The notes below the pieces were generated by a model that worked only from the letters and a program-made list of their open reading frames with translations, searched no databases and had not been told where the DNA came from. A program made the position numbers and the translations under genes. A DNA stretch of 64,000 nt from positions 5,261,611 to 5,325,610 of the forward strand of contig OX419339.1 of the NCBI GenBank assembly GCA_948470475.1. The letters run 5' to 3'. This document shows, one piece after another, positions 50,101 through 60,966 of this stretch (position 1 is its first letter; each line of letters opens with the position of its first letter). The DNA is from Galaxea fascicularis (Eukaryota > Cnidaria > Anthozoa > Scleractinia > Euphylliidae).

Positions 50101-51090
50101 AACAGACCGCCGATTTTCTCGTTGTCGGGTAGAATACCAAGTGAGGACCCATTTCAATGCATTTGTAGTGATAATAGGCAGGTGTCTATTACACGCCCAT
50201 TTATTTGCACCTATCAACTGACTCCTGTGTTGTGTGAGCACATGGCGGAAAGGTCATCCGTCATAAAAACAAGCCATTAAAGATGAATATAACAAAAACG
50301 TTAGCTTAAAAGAACTTGTTTCGGTGAGAAACGTTTTGTGTAAACTGTGATTATAACTCACGCAAAGCTCCGATGGCTTTCAAAACCCACCATACCCGCT
50401 GATAATTTCAGTGCATAAACGACGAAGGTTAAACCGACTGGTTGCATTGTGACTAATATGCAGACAACTAATACAAGGAAAAAATGGGTGTGATATTTCG
50501 ATATGACTGTAAACCATCTTCATCACTAAGAAAACAAATTTTCCGCGCTTTGTGTGTTTTCTTAGTCTGAAGATTATGTAGAGTCATACCGAAATATCAC
50601 ACCCACTTTTTCCTTGTATTTGTTAACTGCTCGGTCAGTTTAACCTTCATCTTTCATTGACATTTTCCCAGTCAAGCTAAAGCAGTAGTGTGATCGCCGG
50701 CATATTTTTTACATTTGAGTTTGTAGCCGAATTTCATAGAACATGATTCAGTAGAAAATGGCTAGAAAATGACTGTCAAACAGCATTTCCTGAAACCCTC
50801 AGGCTGTGATTTTATTTATGTTTTCAATAATTTTAAATATTGGCAAAATGTGGCAGACTTCGAGAATTTTCGATAGACTGATTAATACAATGACCCGCTC
50901 TAACTTTGAAACTGAGCTTATAACTTAAATGACATTAAAGTAAATTTTTCATTGTCTTAATTGTCACTGTGGCTCTGATATGTGTTTAAGTACTGCCATC
51001 TGAATCTCAGGGTAAAAATGTGCTAAACTAGGTAACACTTTAACATAAACAAAAGAGATTCCCCGCTGCGTCGCATTTTAGGACTATCTT
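41128..51090. other. Ten-kilobase gene-free region upstream of SoxB
   Basis: No ORF here shows domain or codon signal, and the only clear mobile element is the MITE at 50470-50620. The low density of inverted repeats, compared with 1-34 kb, is notable around a developmental gene and could reflect dispersed regulatory DNA. Confidence 0.5.
50470..50620. mobile_element. 151-bp MITE
   Basis: AATACAAGGAAAAAATGGGT, then GTGATATTTCG and TATGACT..AAGAAAACA, is mirrored at the right end (TGTTTTCTTAG to CCTTGTATT). The arms are about 65 bp with some mismatches around a short spacer. Confidence 0.8.
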
Positions 51091-51185
51091 ATGCACGTTA
51101 AAGGAGGACGAGTCACAAATCCCATAATGCATCACTTCGAACTATATTATCAAAGTGGTGTGGACACGTGATCACTTCATTCAAA

Positions 51186-51857
51186 ATGGACGCGGTGGAG
51201 GAACAAGCGTGGCAAGTGCCAATGTTTCGCAAATCAAACATGTTATATCTGTATTGCGTGGACACCGAGTATATTTTCGAACTCACAGTGCCTAGTTTAC
51301 CTTTCCTTGAGCTGAAATCTTTGTTTGGACACGTGAGTTTCACTGCATCTCTTTCGGAGCGCCGAATAGTTGCCTTCCCGCACTCAAAGCGTTTGCTTGA
51401 CAAAGTGAAAGATGTATCTTCCCCTTGCGTTATCAAGGTTACATCAAGTGTGGAATTTCAGGTAAGAATCAGTACCAGTCATGACAATTGTTGCCGTTTT
51501 AGTACAGTTGTTAACATATAGCGTTATATGACCGATTGATGTGATTGTGAATTGCAGATCCATCCTGATAAGGTCGAAGACGATGAAGAAATTATGCTCG
51601 TTTGGGATTTCGATGTGGATGATGTCTTTTTATCGCTGACTGCCTCTCAGTGTTCAGTTCAAGCCAAGATTCCCTCTAAGCCGACTTCGATCGCTTCTAT
51701 GCCTTATTTAGATCATAAAACTGTAAATTGCAATTGTAACAGCAAGTCTGTTCAAGGGAAGGTTTGGCTTTTTTGGTTTTTGGCTGTCCTGGAAATTCAT
51801 GGCAACCAGTTGGCTACATCCCTGGGGTCAAAGTTGTCAAAGTCACACAAGCTATGA
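51186..51857 (+). CDS. Transposon gene A, unknown protein (two exons, 3' end uncertain)
   Basis: Exon 1 runs 51186-51461 (MDAVEEQAWQVPMFRKSN..., donor GTAAGA) and exon 2 starts at 51558 (acceptor ATTGCAG), joined in phase 0. An upstream in-frame ATG at 51168 is possible, but 51186 has the better context (AAAATGG). The product has acidic patches (KVEDDEEIML, DFDVDDVF) and a CNCN pair, with no domain I recognise. The reading frame closes at 51857 in a hydrophobic run. A second frame opens just before (about 51746) and runs to about 52015 with plausible composition (FGCPGNSWQPVGYIPGVKVV). A frameshift or unrecognised intron near 51750 is therefore likely. The start lies only 86 bp inside the left end of the transposon. 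Confidence 0.5.
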
Positions 51858-52062
51858 ACAGAAAGGAGATCACAAACATGGAAATAAGTTCCATTAGGTA
51901 TCAGTACGTGTTTGCACTTAACAGTTTCAAGTACTTTGCTATAGTCACCATTTCCAAGAAAGGCAAATGGATGAAAAACAGGGACTCATATCAATATAAT
52001 GAAGCTATAATTTGACAATAACCTGTTAAAAGACATTTTTTCCAGTTCAGGTTTAATAAAGG

Positions 52063-52096
52063 AATGGACAATGTCTAGCGTGCGTCCATCCAATTC

Positions 52097-52135
<39 letters not shown>

Positions 52136-52182
52136 ATGCTCGAGGCGCAGCCGAGAGCATCTCTAGCTACCTAAGTGCTCTC

Positions 52183-52218
<36 letters not shown>

Positions 52219-53011
52219 ACCGGCTAGACATTGTCCATTGCTTTTATAACATAGCGAGACATTTTTCGCGCTGAAAAGTCGCTTCTTCTGTCTTTTTCTC
52301 TTAACCGCGCGGGTGCATACTAAAAATAGAATGACTTGTTTTTCAAAAACACATTTACTTTTACACGCTTACATCTGCGAGTGACAAAATAAGTGTATCA
52401 AAATACCACACATAGGCCTTCCAGCTTAAAATATTTAGTTAAGATGTCAAGGAAAAAGTTTCTTTAAAATCACCATTCAAAATGATGCATGCTTAAAAAC
52501 ATCTTGGGTCTTACGAGTCATTTTGAAGGGCTCGCCGAAGAGACCACGACTTGCACATTTTGAATCGTGCAGTTGCTGAAAATGGAGTCGAAATTACACG
52601 ACAATTTGAAACTCACTCTTGATCGTAGAAACATACCAGTTAGTGTTTTTCTTGGTCTTGTTTATCTTCGAATATTTTTTCATAATCCCGCTCGGATAAA
52701 TTTGCGAAGCAGTTGTTTTCACTGGTAGCACTTTCGCTTTGTTGATCTTTAGACACTTCCGATACTTCTGCAACCATTTCAGACACGTTTTTTAGGTCTT
52801 CAAAGTCATAGAAACACCCTACCTCAGATGCTGGGTTGACCAGCCATTATAATACCTAACGTTAAGTTAAAAAAGCTGTGAAAAAAGTTTTGCTGGCAAG
52901 AAATTTCATTGACACTGACGTCAGCCTTAACCATCTCTATGAACCATCCGTTTCTTTTTCATAAAATATTAGCCAATAAGAGCGCGCGTTAGAATGTAGC
53001 TATGTTATAAA
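52063..53011. mobile_element. Inner element with terminal foldback and TTATAACATAGC ends
   Basis: 52063-52239 is a near-perfect palindrome: AATGGACAATGTCTAG, CATCCAATTCGGGATGCA and TAGTTGGGAGAGCAC are all mirrored. Directly after it, TTATAACATAGC (52244-52255) is inverted at 52998-53009 (GCTATGTTATAA), with weaker similarity extending inward to CGCGC. It may be one element of about 950 bp or a foldback beside a 770-bp element. It lies between the two convergent transposon genes. Confidence 0.5.
52640..52816 (-). pseudogene. Coding remnant, possibly from a Crypton-like ORF
   Basis: On the minus strand an open stretch reads FYDFEDLKNVSEMVAEVSEV, then CFANLSERDYEKIFEDK and a stop at 52640-52642. 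The LSERDYEKI..DK segment resembles the N-terminus of tyrosine-recombinase-like ORFs that are common in cnidarian genomes. This is recollection only. No catalytic region is present. Confidence 0.25.
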
Positions 53012-53772
53012 GTATTCTTCAAAGATCGGTGCAATGATTTTAATTATTTTTATGGTACAAATTTTCATACCGATGATTTTATATAAATTGAAAGCCATCT
53101 GGATAAGTTTGTTTTGGCTGTGTCGACATGGCAAAAATAACTAAAACAATGCTTTGTGATATCCAGTTGACCTTTTCCCAAGTTTCTCTGTGTTTTCTTC
53201 AGAATAATTATTCAGAGACTACAGATGGGGAGGCCTAACGCCCTACAACTTTTTCCTTGTATTCATTTTTTAGGGATCTAGAAGACATTAAGAATACTTG
53301 AATTTGACCACTTGAACTAGGCCAGATGTTTTATCCCCACCACTCTGTGGTCCATGTTGTTCTTAACATCAGGATCAGTTATTTGCAACAATAATTATCA
53401 CTGTTACTATTTGATTGTATATCTTGAATTTGGAATACCGGCCAACAAAACAAAACACAAAACGAATCAGTTTTTAGTCATTAGTTAGGAACAAAAGACA
53501 ACAGAAGTTGTCAAACATGTATTTTGGTCCATGTTTTCCAGAAGACTAACCTAGATAAGTGACTAAAAAATACAAGACCAAAGCAAGCTGTAACCAAAAA
53601 ATAATCAAATTCCTTGACTTGAAACAGCCAATTAAACCACAAATAAAGGATGTTAAGAACCCATCATATTGGAGCATTTTCTTGTTGATACAATAATAAC
53701 TCATTATTGTAGACCACAATTGAATATAATTAATATTGAAGGCACAGCTACACAGTCAACTCTGACTGAAAT

Positions 53773-55341
53773 TCAGGGGGGTGGGGCAAGGTAGTTTCCC
53801 GGCCAGTGAAACGATTGTCGGATGGTCTGCCTGTGGCGAGCAGGGAGGTGGGCTCTTCCTACTACGAAGATTGAGCTGTCTTCCCTCTGATTCAGTTGCA
53901 GCCTATGGAGATGTAAGCAATGATTGTGTGCATCAGCTTCATCTTCTTCAAATTCAGGCCTTGCATCAAATGAGGGATATGCCTCTTCAGAGTAGCGTTC
54001 ATTAAGCGTCCAGTGATCAAATGGTAAATCTGTGTCCATCCTTTTACAAAATTCCCTGAAATGTGAATCAACTGTTTAACACTCTGAATATGTCACACAG
54101 CACCTGATAAATGTGCCAAAGACAAGGTGATGCTAGATCAAACTTGAACCAAAAGCAGAATGGGTGCATTGAGCACCTGAAGGTACATCTGTTTGTGTTC
54201 CCCTTTCTATTTTACATTGAGCTGTCTAGATCTACCTTGTAAGAACTCTGTACTCATGTGTTTGAGTAAATACAGTAAGCAATTTTGAATATCATGTTCT
54301 TTGCATTATTCCTTTCCCAAAATAATTACTTGTGACACTGGTATTGGAGCATCCCATGGTTCTGCAAGAAATACCTCACTGTCACTTACCTTACACTCTT
54401 TGGCCAGTAGCCCTTGAACATCTTAAGTGTGAAGATCTGGCCCAGGTCCTGATGTGCAACACAAAAGTAGGACTCAAGGTTGTCTGTTTCAGCTACTCGT
54501 GGGTGTTCCTCATATCCAATTTCCAGATTTTGAGTGTGTCTAAGCTCTTGGCTTTCTATGTTTGTTGTCACCTCCACAACAGTCTCCTGAGAAAATCCCC
54601 TTATCCCAGCAACAGGCCTTAAAAGGGATAACAATAACAGCTATATATCAGATATAGACCTATCCGTTTTCTTGGCCTTATATGTCATGTAAGGGTTATA
54701 AATGACCTTTCACTCACAGAGGAAATACATAATTTTGTTCCAAGTTTTCAGGGGGTGGATCTAGGAGAGGGGTTACCACCCCCTTTACAGTGAAGGTCTA
54801 ATCACACCATTTGGAAAATAAATGACTGCCTCTGTCATCATGAAAATAGAAAACTCTCAAAAGTCAGCTTGTTGGTATGCTCATAACTAACACTGCAGAA
54901 TATTCTGATCAGTGAATTGAATTTATAAATAACAAGCAGTAAAATATCTTGATTTGTTTGTGTAAAATGTTCTCAGCTCCAATCAATGTTTTATTGATTT
55001 CCTTTCCAGTGAGTTAGGGGATCTAACATGCCTGGCTTTATTGAGGATCCGGTGACTAGCCTTTAAGCAAAAAATAATAATTATGCTTAAATTGTGCTCT
55101 GATTTTTATTGCGTTTCGAAGTAACACTTAAAGATTAAAAAAATAAAAATATATATAAGACTCAAAGTACCTTTTGCAAAGGGCTTCCTTTCCCCTGAAA
55201 ACCCAGCGTTCTTCGGGTAGGTCTAGTTCTTTCTTCGCTTTCTGGTTCAAGCACAGGAAGAACGTCTCGGGCCCTTTTCTCTTTAGGTTTGTTCGGGGTT
55301 CTGCCACTGGCAACATATGGACGTTTCTCTCGTTCATCCAT
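53773..55341 (-). CDS. Transposon gene B, unknown protein (three coding exons)
   Basis: On the minus strand: exon 55341-55171 (starts MDEREKRPYVASGRTPNKPK), exon 54640-54390, and exon 54055-53773. All junctions match in phase (0, then 2) with good donors (GTACTT weak, GTAAGT strong), giving 234 aa. The acceptor at 55354-55355 (TTTCTAG) and a donor AAGGTCAG near 55817 suggest a noncoding first exon within the right transposon end. The N-terminus is basic (nuclear-targeting KEKRARD). The middle contains NLESYFCVAHQDLGQIFTLK and FKGYWPKSVR, and an acidic stretch FEEDEADAHN follows. The end of the last exon reads more naturally in a second frame (RSRKSPPPCSPQ..), so a shift there is possible. I do not recognise the family and assign no function. 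Confidence 0.5.
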
Positions 55342-57071
55342 GGCAGTAATAATCTAGAAATATAACAGAAAAAAGGCAACTAAGATCTAAGCAAACATCT
55401 AGTAGGAATGACTCAAAAACGACAGATAAAAGGAAAAAAACACATGGAAAACTAAAGCTGGTTCGCGTGTTTTTCCTAAAAAACATCACACCTCGCGAGC
55501 ACGCGGATGACGAAAAATACCAAACTTTGTGGCCACAAAAACCATTGAAATCGCGAGGTTCTTCGAGGTTCCAAAATCAAACCACCTTCAAATTTATCTT
55601 ATGTTGCTATTCTAACTATCTACGGGCCAAAATATTTGGGAAAAAACGTTCACTTACCCTGATTGTTCGAGGTCATTCAGCCATCACCCATTTGCAATTA
55701 AAATGAGGTCCGAAATATTGAACTGAAAGAATGAGAAAAACATTATTATCAGAGATAAAAACACAACTCAGAGGAGCAAAATACAACACAAATTCACAAA
55801 AAAATAAAAAACTGACCTTAAAGTGCTTTGATCAGCGTAAATTCGGCGACAGAAAAACGCTCACAAGACACTTCTTCAGCGAAAGCAGCCACGAGACGTG
55901 TGGAATTTTAAGCGCAAAGCATCATGGGGGTCCTGATTCGTCCTCCTTTATGCACGTTTAATAGCTGATAAGCATCCGTAGTGTTCGCAAATGAGGCAGT
56001 TATGATTATGTGTCATCGCTCGTATTCACATCGGAAAATGAGATTTTAATGCTTCAATAGAGTAGAAGAAAACGATCATTACCAGTTTGCGAATCATTGA
56101 TATAAAACCACCTCAGCAGAGTACCGCTTTGTAGTAGTCAATCTGATTGAATTGGTCACAGTTTAAGATTTCCGATTGACGTACTTGAAAGTTAGAATCA
56201 CGTTTCACCAATCAAAGTATCTCATTTTCAAACGACAGCGCAGGGGACACGATGGTCTTACGAGTGATATGGTGGACATGAGATCCTAAAGTCATTGATT
56301 CATGTTGGCTGTCTTCACTCTGCTAGGAAGGGAGAGACATGGGAGCCTCGTAGAGTGCCTACCGCCCCTCCAGTGTGGGAAGTACTGATTCATTAAGTTG
56401 TTTTCTTCTTCAAACGCCGGCCGATGTGCCTCGTGCGCTTTAATAACAGTGCTTTATTACAAAGAACCATCATCCGAAACGGGATCACTGCAATCAAGCC
56501 TCTAAAATTCATCTCACTTGCCCAAAAGGTGATCGGCTCCGTCTTAAACTCTGATCTTTCAATACGTTCCAAATAATCCCCCATTGTTTGCTTTTGTGGG
56601 TATGAATGATATCACAATCTACCTGACAGAGATGAGTTTGGTCCTTTTACTCTTTCTTTTTTTCATTCCAGGATATGAATTGCGTCTCAACATTGAGATT
56701 TCTCAACCACAGGATTAACCCCGAAAAGTGTTCCCTGCACTTTCATACAGAGTGTGATTAATTTGTTCTCAATCCGAATTGAGTCACACCCGAGTGCTTG
56801 CTGTGCCTGTATGACCCTCGCAGCGTTCACAATTGCGAGGATCAGTCTTCATTTGATTTCATTTCCGTAGTTCATATCATTAATTTCATATACATCACTC
56901 ACAAGACAGTGTATATAGGAGAAATCATTTGTATGTGATTAGCCTGTATGGCGGTTAGTCGACCATCCTTGTAAATCATCATCTAACTCAAGTAGTCCAA
57001 AGTAGTTGCATATCTTCATCTTTCATGGGCACATTACTGTGTAAGAGACCCTCTCCCTTTTGTCTTTCTAG

Positions 57072-57222
57072 CTCAGTTGCCGGGTGCGACAATTCACTGT
57101 TGCACTTGGGTCATTGCATTTTTAATTTCCGGTTCAAGGAGGCTGAACCCATTCAAGCAGTAGTTGCTGAAGTTGCGTCATTAACTGGAGTGGACGTTTG
57201 TTCTATCAAATATGAAGAACTG
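57072..57222 (+). CDS. Candidate internal exon, unknown protein
   Basis: A strong acceptor (CCTTTTGTCTTTCTAG) and donor (GTAAGG) bound a 151-base open segment. It encodes VAGCDNSLLHLGHCIFNFRF then KEAEPIQAVVAEVASLTGVD and VCSIKYEEL. The alternation of helix and strand around VVAEVASLTGVD is protein-like. No start exon was found. The downstream partner 58780-58902 is phase-compatible but overlaps a repeat. Confidence 0.35.
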
Positions 57223-58099
57223 GTAAGGTTTTAACCAGATATCGTTTGAGGAACAGTTTTTTTTACGTCATCGACAGACTACATTTACCAGTTGACCAAG
57301 AAACAACCAAAACATCCTTCCGACGCAAGGCTCGTTTGTTATTCACATGAAGCAAATCAAAGCTTGGTAGAATTCGAATGCCATCAGTTGGCTACGTTAT
57401 TTGTTTTCTAAGTTTTGTAATTTAAATAAACCTGAATCCTTTATTGTTCGGCGATTGTCAATCTGCATTATCCATTACTGCCTAGAGCGCGTGTCCCCAA
57501 TATCTGACAATTGTTATCGCCTTGTATAAAACACAGTTTTAGTTACCTGGCATAAAAAGAAGTGCACGACAAGTGTCAAGTGTAAACAGCTCATAAACAG
57601 CTGTCAAAGACCACGATATCACATTCCCCTTGTATAAACACCGTGAAACACACAAGGTGTTCTCTGTAGCCGCACCTTTTGTTTTCGCTATTTTGCCACT
57701 CTAACACTTAATAGCCTAAGGACTTTCTTAGTGTGAGGAATCTGGTCGCGAAAAGCGGGTTTTATTCCGCATGCAGCTATTCGTCGACAAGATGGGTAGT
57801 GTAAATAAACATGGGATACATGTGAAAGAAAAGACGTGAGTAATCGCTGTTTCGTGTGAAATTTTGCGCCCAAAACGCGACAACGCGTGGGCTGCTCAAA
57901 AAGTAAGCCCTGCTGACTTGATGCTCTACTTAATTTAACGCAAATAAAAAACGGTGGACAGGAAATTGCGTCCAAATAAGTCTTGGAACGTGGCCTTAAA
58001 TCCTTCATTTACGTGTGGCAAGCGCTCGACTCTTGCGTAGTTTGTTTTAAAAGAAATGTATAAACTTAAATAAACAATAGTCTCCATTTGGCGCGAAAA

Positions 58100-58205
58100 T
58101 ATGGTGGGATATCTGTCCGCGGACTTTATCTGTTCTGAGAAGCAAACAGTGAGCTACGACTCCGCGGAACTGATAATGACCAAGGAGAGATATCCCAGCA
58201 TATTT
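58100..58205. mobile_element. Foldback repeat (GGGATATCT ends)
   Basis: TATGGTGGGATATCTGTCC at the left and GAGATATCCCAGCATA at the right are inverted copies. The interior contains TTATCTGTTCTGAGAAGCAA, which recurs in similar form at 58785-58805 within the exon-like segment. Confidence 0.5.
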
Positions 58206-58779
58206 TTAAAGTGAAATGCAACATGTATCTGGGGAATATCACCGGATATTCCCCGGTTTAAGCTGGGACATATTCAGCCGTGTCATGCATTTAGACCAAT
58301 CGCGTGCGGGCGAAAATATTTGATGGATAATAAACAAGATTATTACCCAGCCAAAAAATGTGATATAAAAGGAAAGGCCATCTCACTAATTCAGAAGAAA
58401 ATAACTGTATGTTAAACAAATGGGGTTTATACTAAACTGCAAAGGGAAATCCTCCCGGCTTCACTCAGTGCGCTCGCTTGTAATTATGTACACGATATAT
58501 AACCTCTCAAGAAATTCCGCACAGTAAAGATGTACAATGCAGTTGAAAGGGGCACACATTTTCCATGGCTTCCATGCACCCACCCTGCTATGAGTTATTA
58601 TTATTTCTAACTACTCGCATCGTTGGACTGAAATGAGCATTTTCTCGACCTGTTCACGTACAAAACTCACTGAGCTGACGTTAACTGACGTTAACCTTTC
58701 AAACATGTTCGTTTTCTTTTTCTCTGAATACGTACACAATGACCTTTCTTGACGGAAAAACATTGATCTTTTGTCCTAG

Positions 58780-58902
58780 GATGTTATCTGTTCCAAGAAG
58801 CGAACAGTTTCCCCCAAGCTTTGTTTGAAGAAAAACTGCGAATTTAACCTGAAGAAGAAATATCGTTCAGAGAAAAATATCAGCGCTTATTTCTGGAGGC
58901 AA
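58780..58902 (+). other. Exon-like segment overlapping a repeat
   Basis: A TTTTGTCCTAG acceptor and a GTAAAG donor bound 41 open codons (DVICSKKRTVSPKLC..., lysine-rich), phase-compatible with 57072-57222. Its first 30 bases (TTATCTGTTCCAAGAAGCGA) resemble the foldback repeat at 58100-58205. It could therefore be an exonised repeat or no exon at all. Confidence 0.2.
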
Positions 58903-58990
58903 GTAAAGGTGATGGTGTTTGTTGTCCCTCACATATCTTCACTGACTGAGTCATGAAGACCTCATTCATTATCAGGAACAAAAATATGTT

Positions 58991-59060
58991 GGCTTCCGAA
59001 AAACTTGTCTTTTGTAACTAGAGAAGGCTTCCGAAAAACTTGTCTTTTGTAACTAGAGAA
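58991..59060. repeat. Exact 35-bp tandem duplication
   Basis: Two adjacent identical 35-base units begin GGCTTCCGAAAAACTTGTCT. The absence of any mismatch suggests a very recent slippage event or an assembly artefact. Confidence 0.85.
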
Positions 59061-60790
59061 TACGTGGGAAATGCTCGGGGGAAAGTTATATCGCATTGTA
59101 CTAAACAAAGAGTTAAGAAGGCTCCATTTGTCATCGGGAAAAGAAACGCGGTGGTGGACAAAGAAGACGAACTCGTTTGTAAACTTGTAAACGATTCTTT
59201 GTTTTTATTGTCCATTGAACAAAGAGACACGTGTAAGGTACAACGCGTAGTGAAGAGGAAACGGAAGATTAAACACCTTTCATTCGAACGTCATTCAACG
59301 TTGAGTTAATATTGTGTGAAAGGTTACTTAAGACATTACAAAGAAGTTGAGGTATTTTCAATGTTCCAGCAACTGGCTACGCGGCTATAACATTTCCACA
59401 TACTGCAGTAACACTAGAAGTTTGCCCCTATACCCTCTCTTCCTTTTCCATTCTTCGACCTTTTTTTCGAGATTTGCATGGTCGAAAAATCTAATCGTTC
59501 TGCATCAGGTCAAGTATACATAAGCTTCGATATTTAGTCTTGACGCACTGTAGTCTACAGCAATGTACGACTGACTGGACTGCATTAATTGGTTATGAGC
59601 GAGTCAGTGTACTTTCGACTAACTCTTGTGTGGAAATTCAGATACTAAAGACTCTAATTCTGGTCTAACCGCGCGTGATCGACCAGTGTGAAAAATATGA
59701 CAGTTTCATAAACAGTAGTAAAAGCAAAATTTCTGGACGGTGAAATTCGTCACGTTGCTGTCTTTTATGAAAGAAGCAAAATTTTCTGTTGCGGAAAGTC
59801 AACAATGCAAACTCACATAGAAAAAAAAACATTTATCACCACAACATACTGGTACTTAAAGCCGAGGCCACTCTCCGTACACCCACTCACTGATGAGTTA
59901 CATCTTATGCCTGACGTACGTCCGGCATCAAGTAGCTCAGTAGCGCTAACACGTAGGTACAACTGTTTTTTTTACGCCCTAATCAATACCCAACGTTGGT
60001 CCTGCGTCTCCGGTGCACAACCTGGCTACAGCCATCCGTTACGTAAGCCGAGACAGTAGTAGAAGTGAACTGTATGTGGCGAGGACTTATCGTCGAGGAG
60101 TTTACTCAGTAGCTCTATTTCGCATGACAAAAATATACCCTAATACCAAGAAAAACAAAACTACGCACGTCATGGAACTTAGCATAAGGGATTTGCCTGT
60201 GGCACACGAAGCAGTATAGGAGCATAAGTGAGGAGGAGAAAGCGCACCTTTCTTTAGTAATACCACAAACTTGTGTACAAGGGCGGATATTTAACCTTCT
60301 CGCCATGTTCACATTTTCCGGATTGAAATATACAAGGCCTTATCTTGTCTCTCTTGAGATATTGCCGTTAAAGAGATGTGGTGTACATTGGGTGATAACA
60401 CCGTTCTCAGTCAGTTTCGAATTTACTTTTCTGTGAATAAGATAAAGAAAAGATGGGGTTCAAGTTCATTAACGTAAACCAAATATGTTGCATTACCTCG
60501 CTGGTATGCGGCCATAAGTCAGGCATGTTTTGCTGTAAAATTGTCTGCTGTCATTTGTGAACTATAAGGATATTGTAAGGTCATTCTAAAACGGTGGAAT
60601 TTTTTGTTATAGACTAAATGCGGAATATCATTAATTAAACGCAGAAATTTGCCGGAAGAATGAATTCTAGCAGTGGTTTTGGATGTGGTTCCATTTGACA
60701 TTTGACTAATTTTTTTTGTAAGAAGTCACATGCAAAAGTAGTTGCCCGAGAGGGTAGCCTCAAAAGCTGGCCACTTAATTCCTTTTTTAG

Positions 60791-60966
60791 GAGCATGCCA
60801 CTATCAAGTGCACAAGGAAAGCAGTTTCAGCATTTATACTGACGACAGTGGTCGTGACTATATGTACACAAACGCTACATACAATTCCGTCAAAACACTT
60901 GAATTTGCGAGGAAAATGTCCATATTACGAAATAGTATGGATCGTTGTTTCAAAATGAAAGTTTGA
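60791..60966 (+). CDS. Candidate terminal exon, unknown protein
   Basis: CCTTTTTTAG precedes an open stretch ACHYQVHKESSFSIYTDDSG then RDYMYTNATYNSVKTLEFAR, ending RCFKMKV and stop. It needs one base from an upstream exon, which I could not identify; 58780-58902 ends in the wrong phase. Weak case. Confidence 0.25.

Larger units (their letters stand above)
51100..55949. mobile_element. 4.85-kb DNA transposon with two convergent genes and a 9-bp target duplication
   Basis: A perfect 9-bp direct repeat ATGCACGTT flanks the unit (51091-51099 and 55950-55958). Directly inside, both ends read AAAGGAGGACGA inward, and similarity continues to about 32 bp (TCA, then CCCAT.ATGC) with mismatches. Inside are gene A (plus, from 51186) and gene B (minus, from 55341), which point at each other. 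A further inverted-repeat element (52063-53011) lies between them. An 8-9-bp duplication occurs in Mutator, hAT, P and Merlin-type elements, but the end sequence fits none that I recognise, and neither protein shows a DDE or recombinase motif that I can see. Either the central transposase was lost when the inner element arrived, or one of the two proteins belongs to an uncharacterised class. Confidence 0.75.

Noticed and set aside
56393..56584. 63-codon minus-strand ORF starting MGDYLERIERSEF and ending in a basic RRLKKKTT
   Set aside because: Composition is somewhat protein-like and the ATG context is fair, but there is no family, no neighbouring exon, and the length is within chance expectation.
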